Positions 16,840 to 26,200 of a stretch of DNA of 64,000 bases are shown here, one piece after another (position 1 is the first letter of the stretch; each line of letters starts with the position of its first letter). This stretch comes from Komagataeibacter sucrofermentans DSM 15973 (GTDB lineage: Bacteria > Pseudomonadota > Alphaproteobacteria > Acetobacterales > Acetobacteraceae). The stretch is from contig NZ_CP137159.1 of NCBI RefSeq assembly GCF_040581405.1, positions 62,001 to 126,000 on the forward strand, given 5' to 3'. The notes beneath the pieces are model-generated. The model had not been told where the DNA came from. It did not search any database and worked only from the letters and a program-made list of their open reading frames with translations. The translations under genes and the position numbers were made by a program.

Positions 16840-17011
16840 CTATTACAAGCATTTTTCCGCAGTCTCGCGCGGGTTGCAGCTATCCTTAAGAAAGAGAAAG
16901 AAATTTAATCTCTCTGTAGGTCTCTCTTTTTTGGTGGAAAACTCCCGTTTTCGACGTGTTAGGCTAGAGGAAATTGATCTTCCGAATTGCTCAGGAAGAG
17001 GGAAGGGTTCG

Positions 17012-17375
17012 TCAGGGCATCGCCCACCCGTGGAACTGCCCGTCTGTTCCAGCAACCACACACCAGCGAACACCCTTTTCCCCCTTCTGGATGGAGAATC
17101 CGGGGACGTTGCAAGTCGCCAAAGGTTGAAGGTTGCCGAGGTCATCCAGTTGCTTGGCCATCTTCCCGCTGGTGGTATTCGCCCATGACGCGGCGGCATT
17201 GGCGGTGAGGGCTTCCTGTCTGCCATCGACCTGACCAGCGGCCCAGCCATCGTGTCTGCCTACCCAGAACGCTGCCAACCACCCGCCAGAGACCAGCAGG
17301 AAGGCACAGAGGGCCGTCCAGATCATTAGGCGGGGTTTCGACACTGCGAATGCCTCGGACGCTTCTACGGCGGTT
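17012..17375 (-). pseudogene. Single-pass membrane protein, N-terminus cut by IS
   Basis: About 120 codons enter from the IS1182 copy 2 boundary. One membrane segment (MIWTALCAFLLVSGGWLAAF) is followed by a soluble domain with Trp and two Cys (ATCNVPGFSI, GVRWCVVAG) ending GWAMP. I do not recognise a named family; small membrane proteins of this layout occur beside plasmid relaxase genes. The native start lies beyond the IS, so the first codons now come from the IS end. Confidence 0.55.
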
Positions 17376-17379
17376 CTAG

Positions 17380-18828
17380 CAGCCTGTCGGGTTGGGGTAC
17401 CCTGTGAAGGGGGGCGATTGTAAGGTGGTGTGATGAGCAGCTTCATCCCGTTTGACCGGTCTCAGCCGTATCTTCTGCCGCCTGATCTGAAGTCGTGGCT
17501 TCCTGCTGATGATATGGCGCATTTCATTGTAGCCGCCGTTGAGCGGGTTCCGATGAGTGCGTTCTGCGTGCCAGTGCGCACGGGAGGCAAGGCGCAGTAT
17601 CATCCGCGCCTGATGCTGGCCCTTCTGATCTTCAGCTATGCGAACGGGTTGTTTTCCTCACGCCGGATCGAGCGGGCGACATATCGCGACATCGGGGTGC
17701 GATTCGTGGCGGCGAACCTGCATCCGGATCATGATACGATTGCGACCTTCCGCCGGACGAACCGGACAGCCATTGAAGCTGCATTTGCGCAGGTCCTGCT
17801 TCTGGCGCGCGAGACGGGTCTGCTGCGTCTGGGCGTGGTGTCGATCGACGGCACGAAAATCGATGCTGACGCATCGAAATACCGTTCGGTGCGCTACGAC
17901 CGGATCAGGGCGCTGCGCGAACAGCTGGCTGTGGATATCGCGAAACTGATGGACCAGGCGGAGCATGCGGACGTCACAGACAGAGATCCGCAGGCATTGC
18001 CGGAAGAGCTTGCCCGGCGGGAAACGCTGAAAGCGAAGCTGGACGAAGCCTGCGCCCGGCTGGAAGCTGATGCGAAGGCGCAGGCTGAAACGGCGCGACC
18101 GGCCTACGAGAAGAAGAAAGCCGCTTATGATGCGAAAACAGGGCGTCGCGGCCGGGCGCCCAAACCGCCCGATGATGAACCACCACCCGACCGACAGATC
18201 AGTCTGACCGATCCCGACAGCCGCCTCATGCGGCGTTCGGACGCCCACGAGTTCCGGCAGGCTTACAATGCCCAGGCCGTGGTGTGCGCCGAAGGCAGCC
18301 AGTTGATCGTGACAACCGACGTTGTCGCCACATCAGCGGATGCGCCGTCCTTTGCCGACACGGTGCTGTCGATGGAAGACACAATCGGTCTCCCAAAGAC
18401 AGTGCTCGCCGATACCGGTTACGCCAGCGGGCAGGCGGTCCGGAAACTGCGGGAAAAGGGCATTGATCCGCTGGTCGCCATTGGACGGCCCTGTGCCCGC
18501 AGACCTTACGACTTCCGACCCCGGCCCGCAGAAAGGGAGCCACGCCGGATAACCGAACCCTGGCGGCTTGCCATGAAGGACAGGCTGGAAACTACAGAAG
18601 CCGGAGATCTTTACAGACGACGAAAACAGACCGTGGAGCCGGTCTTTGGAATTATCAAAAGCATCATGGGCTTCAGAAAATTCAGCCTGCGTGGCCTTGC
18701 AAAAGTCACGACCGAATGGACACTCGTTGCTCTCGCATACAACTGTAAAAGAATGGCGCGGCTTCAGGCAGCATAAGCCAGGTCAGCCTTGGCGTTATCA
18801 GCCGCAAAATGCCCAACCCGACAGGCTG
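17380..18828 (+). mobile_element. IS1182-family element, copy 2
   Basis: The same 1,449 bp as copy 1, shifted by exactly 4,014 bp, with the same 17-bp repeats and CTAG on each side. Its right-hand CTAG is itself the insertion point of the IS5-family element that follows, and the sequence beyond is the CTAG-containing end of an IS3 remnant. Confidence 0.9.
17430..18776 (+). CDS. IS1182-family transposase (copy 2)
   Basis: 448 residues, the same protein as that of copy 1, with the same DUF772 N-terminus and DDE core (SIDGTKIDAD, LADTGYASG, VEPVFGIIK). Intact and presumably functional. Identity of the two genes means either can recombine with the other, deleting or inverting nothing but the plasmid fragment between them. 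Confidence 0.93.
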   Translation: MMSSFIPFDRSQPYLLPPDLKSWLPADDMAHFIVAAVERVPMSAFCVPVRTGGKAQYHPRLMLALLIFSYANGLFSSRRIERATYRDIGVRFVAANLHPDHDTIATFRRTNRTAIEAAFAQVLLLARETGLLRLGVVSIDGTKIDADASKYRSVRYDRIRALREQLAVDIAKLMDQAEHADVTDRDPQALPEELARRETLKAKLDEACARLEADAKAQAETARPAYEKKKAAYDAKTGRRGRAPKPPDDEPPPDRQISLTDPDSRLMRRSDAHEFRQAYNAQAVVCAEGSQLIVTTDVVATSADAPSFADTVLSMEDTIGLPKTVLADTGYASGQAVRKLREKGIDPLVAIGRPCARRPYDFRPRPAEREPRRITEPWRLAMKDRLETTEAGDLYRRRKQTVEPVFGIIKSIMGFRKFSLRGLAKVTTEWTLVALAYNCKRMARLQAA

Positions 18829-18831
18829 CTA

Positions 18832-19693
18832 GAGGGTGTTATGTATTTTCGTGCCTGATTGGTGCAGTAATGAGGGATGACGCCTACACGCAAACCGTAT
18901 CCCTCTGATGTATCAGATGAAGAATGGTCTCTGGTTGTCCCGTATCTGGTTCTGATGCGCGAGGATGCGCACCAACGACATCACGCATTGCGCGAACTGT
19001 TCAATGGATTGCGTTACGTGATCCGCTACGGAATTGCCTGGCGCGCCATGCCGAATGACCTTCCGCCGTGGTCGGCGGTCTACCAGCAATCCCGTCGCTG
19101 GATGGAGGCAGGTTGTTTTGACGCGTTGGTGTCTGATCTGCGTGCCGTGCTGCGTATCGCTTCTGGCCGCAGGGCGGAGCCAACGGCAGCCATTATCGAC
19201 AGCTGGACATTACGTTCGACGCCGGAAAGCGGTTCCCGCGCCGGATATGATGGAGCCAAGCGCAAAAGGGGATCAAAGCTGCACATGGCCGTGGACACGC
19301 TGGGGCATCTGCTGGCCCTGCATGTCACACCAGCCAGTCGGGATGATCGCGCCGAAGTGGGACGTCTTGCCGCTGCCATTCAGGACGCGACGGACGAGAG
19401 CGTTGAACTGGCCTATGTCGATCAGGGATATACCGGCGAGAAGCCTGCCAGGGCAGCACGGGCCCAGGGGATCGCCCTTGAGGTCGTCAGGTTGTCCGAA
19501 GCCAAACGCGGCTTTGTGCTGCTGCCGCGCCGATGGGTTGTCGAGCGATCTTTCGCATGGGCAACACGTTGTCGTAGGCTCGTCAAAGATTACGAGCGTT
19601 ACGCTTCAACACTCGCAAGTCTCCATGTCATTGCGTTCGCGTGCTTCATGCTTAGAAATGCAGCTATGCTCGCCCAAGGTGCATAACACCCTC
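18832..19693 (+). mobile_element. IS5-family element (IS427-like)
   Basis: An 862-bp element with 12-bp inverted repeats (GAGGGTGTTATG at the left, CATAACACCCTC at the right) flanked by TA on both sides, the 2-bp target of the IS427 group of IS5. It has inserted into the CTAG at the right edge of IS1182 copy 2. Confidence 0.85.
18877..19686 (+). CDS. IS5-family transposase
   Basis: 269 residues in one uninterrupted frame. The N-terminal DUF4096 domain (YPSDVSDEEWSLVVPYL, YGIAWRAMPNDLPPW) is followed by a DDE core: AIIDSWTLRSTPE, YVDQGYTGE and WVVERSFAWATRCRRL. Single-frame organisation is intact and of normal length for the IS427 group, several of which use a frameshift instead. It fills the element from 46 nt inside the left repeat to 7 nt before the right end. 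Confidence 0.93.
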   Translation: MTPTRKPYPSDVSDEEWSLVVPYLVLMREDAHQRHHALRELFNGLRYVIRYGIAWRAMPNDLPPWSAVYQQSRRWMEAGCFDALVSDLRAVLRIASGRRAEPTAAIIDSWTLRSTPESGSRAGYDGAKRKRGSKLHMAVDTLGHLLALHVTPASRDDRAEVGRLAAAIQDATDESVELAYVDQGYTGEKPARAARAQGIALEVVRLSEAKRGFVLLPRRWVVERSFAWATRCRRLVKDYERYASTLASLHVIAFACFMLRNAAMLAQGA

Positions 19694-19695
19694 TA

Positions 19696-20170
19696 GATTT
19701 ATGGACGCCCGAACTCCTAAAAATGAGGGCAGGAGGCGTTGATGGGGAAGCCGGATTTCTGTGACGAGTTTAAGCAAGACTCGGTGGCGCAGATTACCGA
19801 ACAGGGATATCGGGTAGCAGAAGTTTCGCAGCGGCTCGGGGGCAGCACACATTCGCTGTATGCGTGGAAGCGGCAATTCGCGAAGGTGGCATCAGGCGAG
19901 ACCGGCAACTGAAGCGCGAACTGGCCCGGGTGACCGAGGAGCGCGACATTCTAAAAAAGTCACCGCGTCTTTCGCCAGGGATGCAAAGTGAGATACGCCT
20001 TCATTGCCGGACATCGCGATCATTTTGGCATTCAGGCGATGTGCCGCTGTCTGGCCGTACACTATTATGCCTGACGGAAGGAACCGCTGAGCCGACGGGC
20101 TCGCGAGGACGCCGACAGACCACATTGATCCGTCAGGCCTGGAACGACAGCGGCAGGGTTTATGGCTACC
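19696..20170 (+). pseudogene. IS3-family remnant
   Basis: A degraded relative of the IS3 copy at 60395. orfA starts at 19742 (MGKPDFCDEFKQDSVAQITE) with a perfect AGGAGG site, but loses about 16 nt after SGETGN and stops. orfB follows with an in-frame TGA and ends abruptly at about 20170 after the codons for VYGY. No catalytic domain remains. It is flanked on the left by the nested IS5/IS1182 insertions and on the right by a dehydrogenase fragment. Confidence 0.8.
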
Positions 20171-20407
20171 CTATTCACCAAAGGCAAGGTCGGAAATGAG
20201 ATGGCCCGCGCCAGGATTTGAATAATTGGAACCGGACATCTGATTACCCTGTTCGGTGGGAAGAACAAACAGTTCTGCGACGTCCATCCGGGATGGTGAT
20301 TTCAGCGCAAACAGGATTGTGTCAGCAATATCCTCGCCTTCCAGACAGGTCATGGAAGCGGCCAGGTCATCCATCTGTTTACGGTAAGTGGGGTCCGTAG
20401 ATTCCAT
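20171..20407 (-). pseudogene. Short-chain dehydrogenase, C-terminal fragment
   Basis: A 78-codon frame in which MTCLEGEDIADTILFALKSP then MDVAELFVLPTEQ matches the C-terminal end of YdfG-type short-chain dehydrogenases. The Rossmann fold and the Ser-Tyr-Lys catalytic site are missing; the frame upstream hits a TGA. The last 25 residues may be read into foreign sequence at the IS3 junction. The fragment is divergent from the Rrf2 gene, which may once have controlled it. Confidence 0.65.
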
Positions 20408-20454
20408 ATCGCTGCATCAGCAGCGGTCCCGTTATGCCGTCTTGCGAATCATAA

Positions 20455-20475
20455 CGCGGACTTATATAGTCCGCG
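20455..20475. promoter_or_regulatory. 21-bp perfect palindrome at the Rrf2 start
   Basis: CGCGGACT-TATAT-AGTCCGCG, with 8-bp perfect arms, ends one base before the ATG at 20477. It is the right size and symmetry for an Rrf2-dimer operator, so autoregulation is likely. The central TATAT could double as a -10 element, in which case the message would be leaderless or nearly so. Confidence 0.7.
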
Positions 20476-20476
20476 T

Positions 20477-21019
20477 ATGGCACTTTATGGCGCAATTACC
20501 GAATATGTCCTGCACAGCCTGCTGTGGCTGGTCGACAATCCTGAACCTGTCAGCAGCCTTGATCTGGCAGAATTGCAGGAGATCCCTGCAGCGTTCGTCG
20601 CCAAGCTGCTTCCCAAACTTGAAAAGGCAGGGCTTCTCGCCGCGTCTGAAGGCCTGAAAGGCGGTTACAGACTGGCCAGACCAGCCGGGGAGATCACCGT
20701 GCTGGCCGTTGTGGACGCGGTTGAAGGCCAGAAGAGCCTTTTCAACTGTCAGGAAATCCGTGGTCGTTGCGCGCTTTTTGATCAACACCCGCCTGAATGG
20801 GCGACACGGGGCGTGTGCGGAATTCATGGCGTTATGCTGCGGGCCGAGCAGGCCATGCGGCGGGAACTGGCGGAAACAACGCTCGCCGATCTGGCCAGAT
20901 CAGTTCACGACAAGGCCCCTGCCCCCTTTTTTGGAGAGGCACAGTCATGGTTCGACGAACGTGTTCAGACCCGTCGGACTCGCAAGATCAGGCAACGCAG
21001 AAGATCAGGTCATTCCTGA
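20477..21019 (+). CDS. Rrf2-family transcriptional regulator
   Basis: 180 residues. The winged HTH spans about 1-80 (VSSLDLAELQEIPAAFVAKL, KGGYRLARPAGEITVLAVVD). The effector region holds three cysteines (FNCQEIRGRC, then GVCGIH) spaced like the Fe-S ligands of IscR/NsrR/RsrR-type members, so redox or nitrosative sensing is plausible. It is followed 35 nt later by a periplasmic cupin gene and then an epimerase, a likely operon. The 21-bp palindrome at its start codon suggests self-repression. There is no Shine-Dalgarno sequence, because the palindrome occupies its place. Confidence 0.88.
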   Translation: MALYGAITEYVLHSLLWLVDNPEPVSSLDLAELQEIPAAFVAKLLPKLEKAGLLAASEGLKGGYRLARPAGEITVLAVVDAVEGQKSLFNCQEIRGRCALFDQHPPEWATRGVCGIHGVMLRAEQAMRRELAETTLADLARSVHDKAPAPFFGEAQSWFDERVQTRRTRKIRQRRRSGHS

Positions 21020-21054
21020 ATCATCATCAGCCTTTTGCAACAGGAACATCGAAT

Positions 21055-21444
21055 ATGCGCAAGTTTCTTGCTTTCGGCGCCATAGCCGCAAGCTTCTGCA
21101 CCCATTCCCTTCATGCAGCCACCACCGTCACGCCCCTGACAGCGCATGACCTGCAAGGAATACCCGGCAAGGAAGGGGCCATGCTGACAGTAGACTACGG
21201 ACCCGGAGAGTCTGATCCGATCCACAGGCACAATGCCACGGTCTTTGTGTATGTGCTGAAGGGAAGCATCATCATGCAAATCAAGGGCGGTAGGCCTGTC
21301 ACCCTGAAAGAAGGGCAGACGTTCTTTGAAGGACCGGACGATGTCCATCTCGTCGGGCGCAATGCCAGCCAGACGGAGCCCGCCCGTTTCCTTGCGTTTT
21401 TCGTCAAGGACAAGACTGCGCCCTTCGTTTTTCCCGCCAATTGA
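21055..21444 (+). CDS. Periplasmic cupin-domain protein
   Basis: 129 residues with a Sec signal peptide (about 1-22, cut after SLHA-A) and one cupin fold: GESDPIHRHNATVFVYVLKG supplies the His-x-His metal ligands, and EGQTFFEGPDDVHLVGRN the second motif with His. Start at ATG 21055 with AGGAA about 9 nt before. Substrate unknown; cupins of this size often bind a metal and act in stress responses or small-molecule turnover. It lies between the Rrf2 regulator and an NAD-dependent epimerase. Confidence 0.85.
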   Translation: MRKFLAFGAIAASFCTHSLHAATTVTPLTAHDLQGIPGKEGAMLTVDYGPGESDPIHRHNATVFVYVLKGSIIMQIKGGRPVTLKEGQTFFEGPDDVHLVGRNASQTEPARFLAFFVKDKTAPFVFPAN

Positions 21445-21465
21445 GCCGAAGGGTATCAAAACATC

Positions 21466-22374
21466 ATGAAGGTTCTTGTTGCTGGTGCCAGCGGCGCACT
21501 GGGGCGCCCGCTGATCACGCGCCTGCGGGACGCAGGGCATGAAGTCTGGGGACTGGCCCATCGTCCTGACAGCCTTGAGGCGATTGAAAGGCTCGGCGCA
21601 TGTCCCGTGAAGGCCGATGCGCTCGACCGGGCCGGTATTTTTACACTTGTCGGGCAGATTCGCCCGGAAGTAGTCATCGACCAGTTGACCTCCCTGCCCG
21701 CCAGTCCCTTCGATCTGCCCGCGCGCATCGCCGCCGACTGCAGGCTGCGTCTGGAAGGCGGCGGCCATCTGTTCGATGCGGCCCGGACCTGGCGCGTGCA
21801 GCGCTACATCCAGCAATTATCAGGATTTTATCTGGATGGTGGAGAGGACCTGGCGACAGAGGATTCGCCGCTAAGGGTCAACGCCCCCGGCACGATTGGT
21901 GAAAGTGCGCGGATGTATGCGGCGCTGGAAAAACGGGTCCTGAACGCGCCGACGATGGAAGGCATCGGGCTCCGTTACGGGTTCTTCTATGGCCCCGGCA
22001 CATGGTACTGGCCGGATGGCGCGTTCAGCCGCCATCTTGCACAGGGTGAAGTCCCTCTGATCGGTGCGGGCCGCAGCATGTTTTCCTTCATTCATGTCGA
22101 TGATGCAGCCCAGGCGACGGTCGCGGCGCTGACGGCACAAACGGGGATCTATAACATTGTCGACAGTCAACCGACGAAGCTATCCGAATGGCTGCCAGCC
22201 TATGCAGACTGGATCGGAGCAGGTGTTCCGTCCCATTTGGGCGAGCAGGAGGCCCAGCGCCTCATGGGCAAGGAAAGCATCTATTACCAGAATAAGCTGA
22301 CGGGCGCGAGCAATCGAAAAGCCCTGGATATGCTGGGTTTCAGTCCACGACGGCTACCGTGGCTCAATCGGTAA
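21466..22374 (+). CDS. NAD(P)-dependent epimerase/dehydratase family protein
   Basis: 302 residues of the extended SDR fold. The N-terminal nucleotide site reads MKVLVAGASGALGRPLI (GxxGxxG), the central region has QQLSGFYLDGGEDLATEDSP, and the active-site region reads GIGLRYGFFYGPGTWYWPDG. The usual YxxxK is not obvious, so this may be an atypical SDR (NmrA or a5-like) acting as reductase or redox sensor. A GAAGG site precedes the start, 21 nt after the cupin stop, which supports one operon with the Rrf2 regulator. Confidence 0.82.
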   Translation: MKVLVAGASGALGRPLITRLRDAGHEVWGLAHRPDSLEAIERLGACPVKADALDRAGIFTLVGQIRPEVVIDQLTSLPASPFDLPARIAADCRLRLEGGGHLFDAARTWRVQRYIQQLSGFYLDGGEDLATEDSPLRVNAPGTIGESARMYAALEKRVLNAPTMEGIGLRYGFFYGPGTWYWPDGAFSRHLAQGEVPLIGAGRSMFSFIHVDDAAQATVAALTAQTGIYNIVDSQPTKLSEWLPAYADWIGAGVPSHLGEQEAQRLMGKESIYYQNKLTGASNRKALDMLGFSPRRLPWLNR

Positions 22375-22529
22375 ATCGAGGCATATTCTCTTCAGGCGGA
22401 TTATGCGGTGGCCGCTTACGGGATGCACCTTGTGCGTTCCGTCTATCTATTACGAGGCGACAGTTATCGGTATGATTGGGTAGTATTCCGTCCAGGCAAT
22501 CCGCGCCAATCCGTAGCGATAATGTCCTG

Positions 22530-22715
22530 TCAAAAGAGTTAGACTTAAAAAGCGATGATTTCGCGCAGCTTGCGGTAACGCAGGGTCACGGTATTGCGAT
22601 TGATACCCACAAGTTCGGCGGCACTTCATGCGGGCGGACCCACAACGAAGTGTTCCAGAAGCCGTTTTTGGATGCCTACAGATAACCGGCTGCGACGCCG
22701 TGATTTCATAAGATA
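22530..22715 (-). pseudogene. IS1595-family transposase fragment
   Basis: Read on the minus strand this encodes pieces of the N-terminus of an ISXO2-type transposase (R-R-R-S-R-L, then ..FVVG, then GINRNTVTL-RYRKLREI). It closely resembles the fragment at 33228-33400 in nucleotide sequence, including the run coding NRNT. Only about 180 bp remain, without the catalytic domain. Confidence 0.6.
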
Positions 22716-23263
22716 TATCGATCTTCTATTGGCATAATTATGCCTGCCCCATGGATTTTGGGGGTGCCGCATTTTTTTCAAGCGGCGTTTTCATGACAGC
22801 ATGCTCTTTCGCACCAATACAATAAAAGTTTCATAATGAAATTAATTTTATTTCAAATATAAATGTAAATATAAGTTCATTAAATATTTAAAATAAAAAA
22901 TATACTGAGATGCAATGAAAATTATTTTAAATCTTATCTGTTCATACTTTGTAAAAAAACGCTGTATCTGTCGTTCAGGCATAACCCGCGGATTCATGCG
23001 GGCCCGTCCATCACCCATCCTGCTGGAGTATCTCTGCCATGCCCCCTGTGCTGCCTGAATATTCCTGACCGGCGCCTGCCCACTGGAGCAATCCGGACGG
23101 GCCTATTGCGCCATCATGTCGTGCGGACACCCGCAATCAGGCCTGCATGAAGCCGTCATGTGTCTTTTTGAGGCGCATATAGCAGTCGGGAATGCCATCA
23201 ACGCAATAAAACCGCATACGTACACTTATGCGGTTTTTCGTAATACAGGGAATTATACATCCC
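22716..23263. other. AT-rich intergenic region before the efflux operon
   Basis: About 550 nt. Positions 22810-22950 are strikingly AT-rich for this replicon and hold many possible promoter-like hexamers; the rest is GC-normal with no supported gene. The efflux operon promoter must lie here or closer to 23264. No adjacent regulator gene of the TetR or MarR type is present. Confidence 0.5.
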
Positions 23264-26200
23264 ATGAATGCCATCGTAGTCACTGCGCTACGTCGGCCCT
23301 ATACCTTTGTGGTGCTTTCGATCCTGATCGTGGTCTTTGGCATCATGTCGGTATGGCGTACGCCGACGGATGTGTTCCCCAATATCCGCATTCCGGTCGT
23401 ATCCGTCGTCTGGACCTATGGCGGCATGCTGCCTGAGGAATTCGCAGGCCGGATCATCTATAATTACGAACTCATGGTGACCTCGACTGTCGAGGGCATC
23501 GAACATATGGAAAGCAGTTCGTATTACGGGCGCGGCATCGTCAACATATACTTCCAGCCCGGCACCGATATTGGCAAGGCCGAGGCCGAAGTCACCGCCA
23601 TTTCCCAGACGGTGATCAAGCAGCTGCCCGAGAATATCCCCTCCCCCATGGTCATGAGCCTCGATGCCTCATCCGTGCCGGTGCTCACGCTTCAGGTCAC
23701 GTCGGATAAACAGACCCCGTCCGACCTGTTCAAGCTGGCCATGATCCGCGTGCGGCCGCTGCTTGTCACCGTGCCGGGTGCTGTGGTGCCGCAGGCCTAT
23801 GGCGGCATGGACAGTTTTGTCATGGTGGCGCTGAACCAGCAGCAGCTCCAGGCGCATCACCTCTCGGCCATGGATGTGCAGAACGCCCTGCGCGGGCAGA
23901 ATATCGTGCTCCCGGCGGGTGACCAGAAAATCGCGGCCACCGACTGGATGGTGCAGACCAACGCCACCCCGCGCTCGATGAAGGAACTGGGCGATATTCC
24001 GGTCAAGCGCGTGGGCAATGCCGTGATCTATGTGCATGACGTGGCCGAGGTCTATCGTGGCGGCCACCCGCAGACCAACCTTGTGCTGGTAAAAGGCAAG
24101 CAGGGTGTCGAGATCGTGGTCATGAAAAGTGGCGACGCCTCAACGCTGGATGTAGTCGCAGGCGCCAAGGCGCTGCTGCCACGCATCCAGAAACTGCTGC
24201 CGCCCGATGTGAAGGTGAGCATTCTGGGCGATGCTTCGGTATTCGTTAAGGATTCCATTTTCGATGTGGTGCGCGAGATGCTCACCGCAGCCTTCCTGAC
24301 CGGCATGGTGGTGCTGCTGTTCCTGGGCTCATGGCGGCCCACGGTCATCATCGCCACCTCCATTCCGCTGGCCATACTGTGCGCCATCATCGGGTTGCAC
24401 TGGGCGGGGCAGACCATCAATGTCATGACGCTGGGCGGGCTGGCGCTGGCGGTGGGTATCCTGGTCGATGACGCCACGGTGATGATCGAGAACATCGACG
24501 CGCATCTGGAAATGGGCAAGACGCTGGAACCCGCCATCATCGATGCCGCCAACCAGATCGTCATCCCCACCTTTGTCGCCACCACCTGCATCTGCATTGT
24601 CTGGCTGCCGCTGTTTGGCCTGAGCGGGGTGGCGGGCTGGCTGTTCATGCCCATGGCGGAGGCAATCATCTTCGCCATGATTGCGTCGTTCATCCTCTCG
24701 CGCACGCTGGTGCCGACCATGGCCAAATACCTGCTGGCAGGCCATAGCGTGGCAGGGCATGGCGATTCCCACCACTGCGAGCCGCAGGTGCATAACCTGC
24801 AATACCCCAGGCGCCTGCCCGAGCGCTTCCAGCAGGCATTCGAGCGCGGCTTCAACACTTTCCGTGAGCGTTACGGGGCGCTGCTCGGGCGCGCCATCGC
24901 GCGGCGGGGGCGGTTCGTGGCGATCTTCCTCGGCGTATCGGTCTGCTCGCTGGGGCTGTACCTGATCGCAGGGCGCGACTTCTTCCCCGAGACGAAGTCC
25001 GGCACGCTGCAGATGCACATGCGCGCGCCCCTTGGCACCCGCATTGAGGTGGCGGGGCGCGAAGCTTCGCTGGTGGAGGACCGGGTCAATGCGCTCTTCC
25101 CCGGCAAGGTGGAGAGCATGATCGAGAACTGTGGCCTGCCCGAAGGCGCGCATAACCAGGCCTTCATCCCCACCCCAACCATCGGCACGCAGGACTGCGA
25201 CATCACCATTGCGCTCAAGGATGAGGAAACCCCGGTCTGGGATGACCGCGCCATCCTGCGCCGCGACCTCTCGGCGCGTTTTCCCGGCACGGTATTCACC
25301 TTCCAGCCCGCCGACCTGACGGCCAAGATCCTGAATTTCGGCTCCCCTGCCCCCATCGACGTGCAGATTTCCGGCCCTGACCTGCGCGATAACTACGACT
25401 ACGCCCGCCTGCTCGTAAACCGCCTGCGCAGCGTGCCGGGTGCCGCCGATGTCGTGATCCAGCAGACCATGAAGACACCGACCCTGTTCGTGCAGGGCAA
25501 CCGCACCTTTGGCCAGGCCACCGGCATGACGGAAGCGGACCTTGCCAATAACGAACTCATGACCCTGTCAGGCAGCCAGACGGTGGACCCGCAATACTGG
25601 CTCGACCCGGCCACGGGCATCACCTTCCCGCTCAATGTCTATGTCTCACAGGACCAGCTGACGCATTTCAACAACCTCATGACCATCCCGGTCGACAAGG
25701 GCGATGGCGACCCGCAGGGGCGACACATGCAGTTGCTCGGCGGCATCAGCGATGTCAGCGCCACCGGCACGCCAGGGCAGGTCTCGCACTTCAATTCCAT
25801 GCCTGAGGTGGACATCTATGTCTCCGCCGAGGGGGCGGATCTAGGGCAGGTCACCACCGGCGTGCAGCATGTGCTGGACCAGACGCGCGACAAGGTGCCC
25901 TCCACCGCCGCCGTGGTAGTGCGTGGCCAGACCGAGACCATGCGCCATGCCTATATCGAACTTGTGTTCGGGCTGGTGGTGTCGGTGCTGCTGATCTACC
26001 TGCTCATCGTGGTCAACTTCCAGTCCTGGCTGGACCCGTTCATCATCATCTCGGCCCTGCCCGCGGCCCTTGCAGGCATCGCCTGGGCGCTGTTCCTGAC
26101 CCACACGCGCCTGTCGGTACCGGCATTGACGGGAGCGATCATGTGCATGGGCACGGCGACCGCCAATTCCATCCTTGTGGTGTCCTTCGCGCGGGAGCGG

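Noticed and set aside
16843-17250. 135-codon minus-strand frame beside the membrane-protein fragment
   Set aside because: It overlaps the membrane-protein fragment on the same strand in another frame and is low in recognisable structure; the membrane-segment frame is the better call.
13362-18832. Treating the CTAG flanks as proof of a composite transposon
   Set aside because: CTAG is the palindromic target of each IS1182 insertion by itself, so the flanks of the pair carry no information about joint movement.
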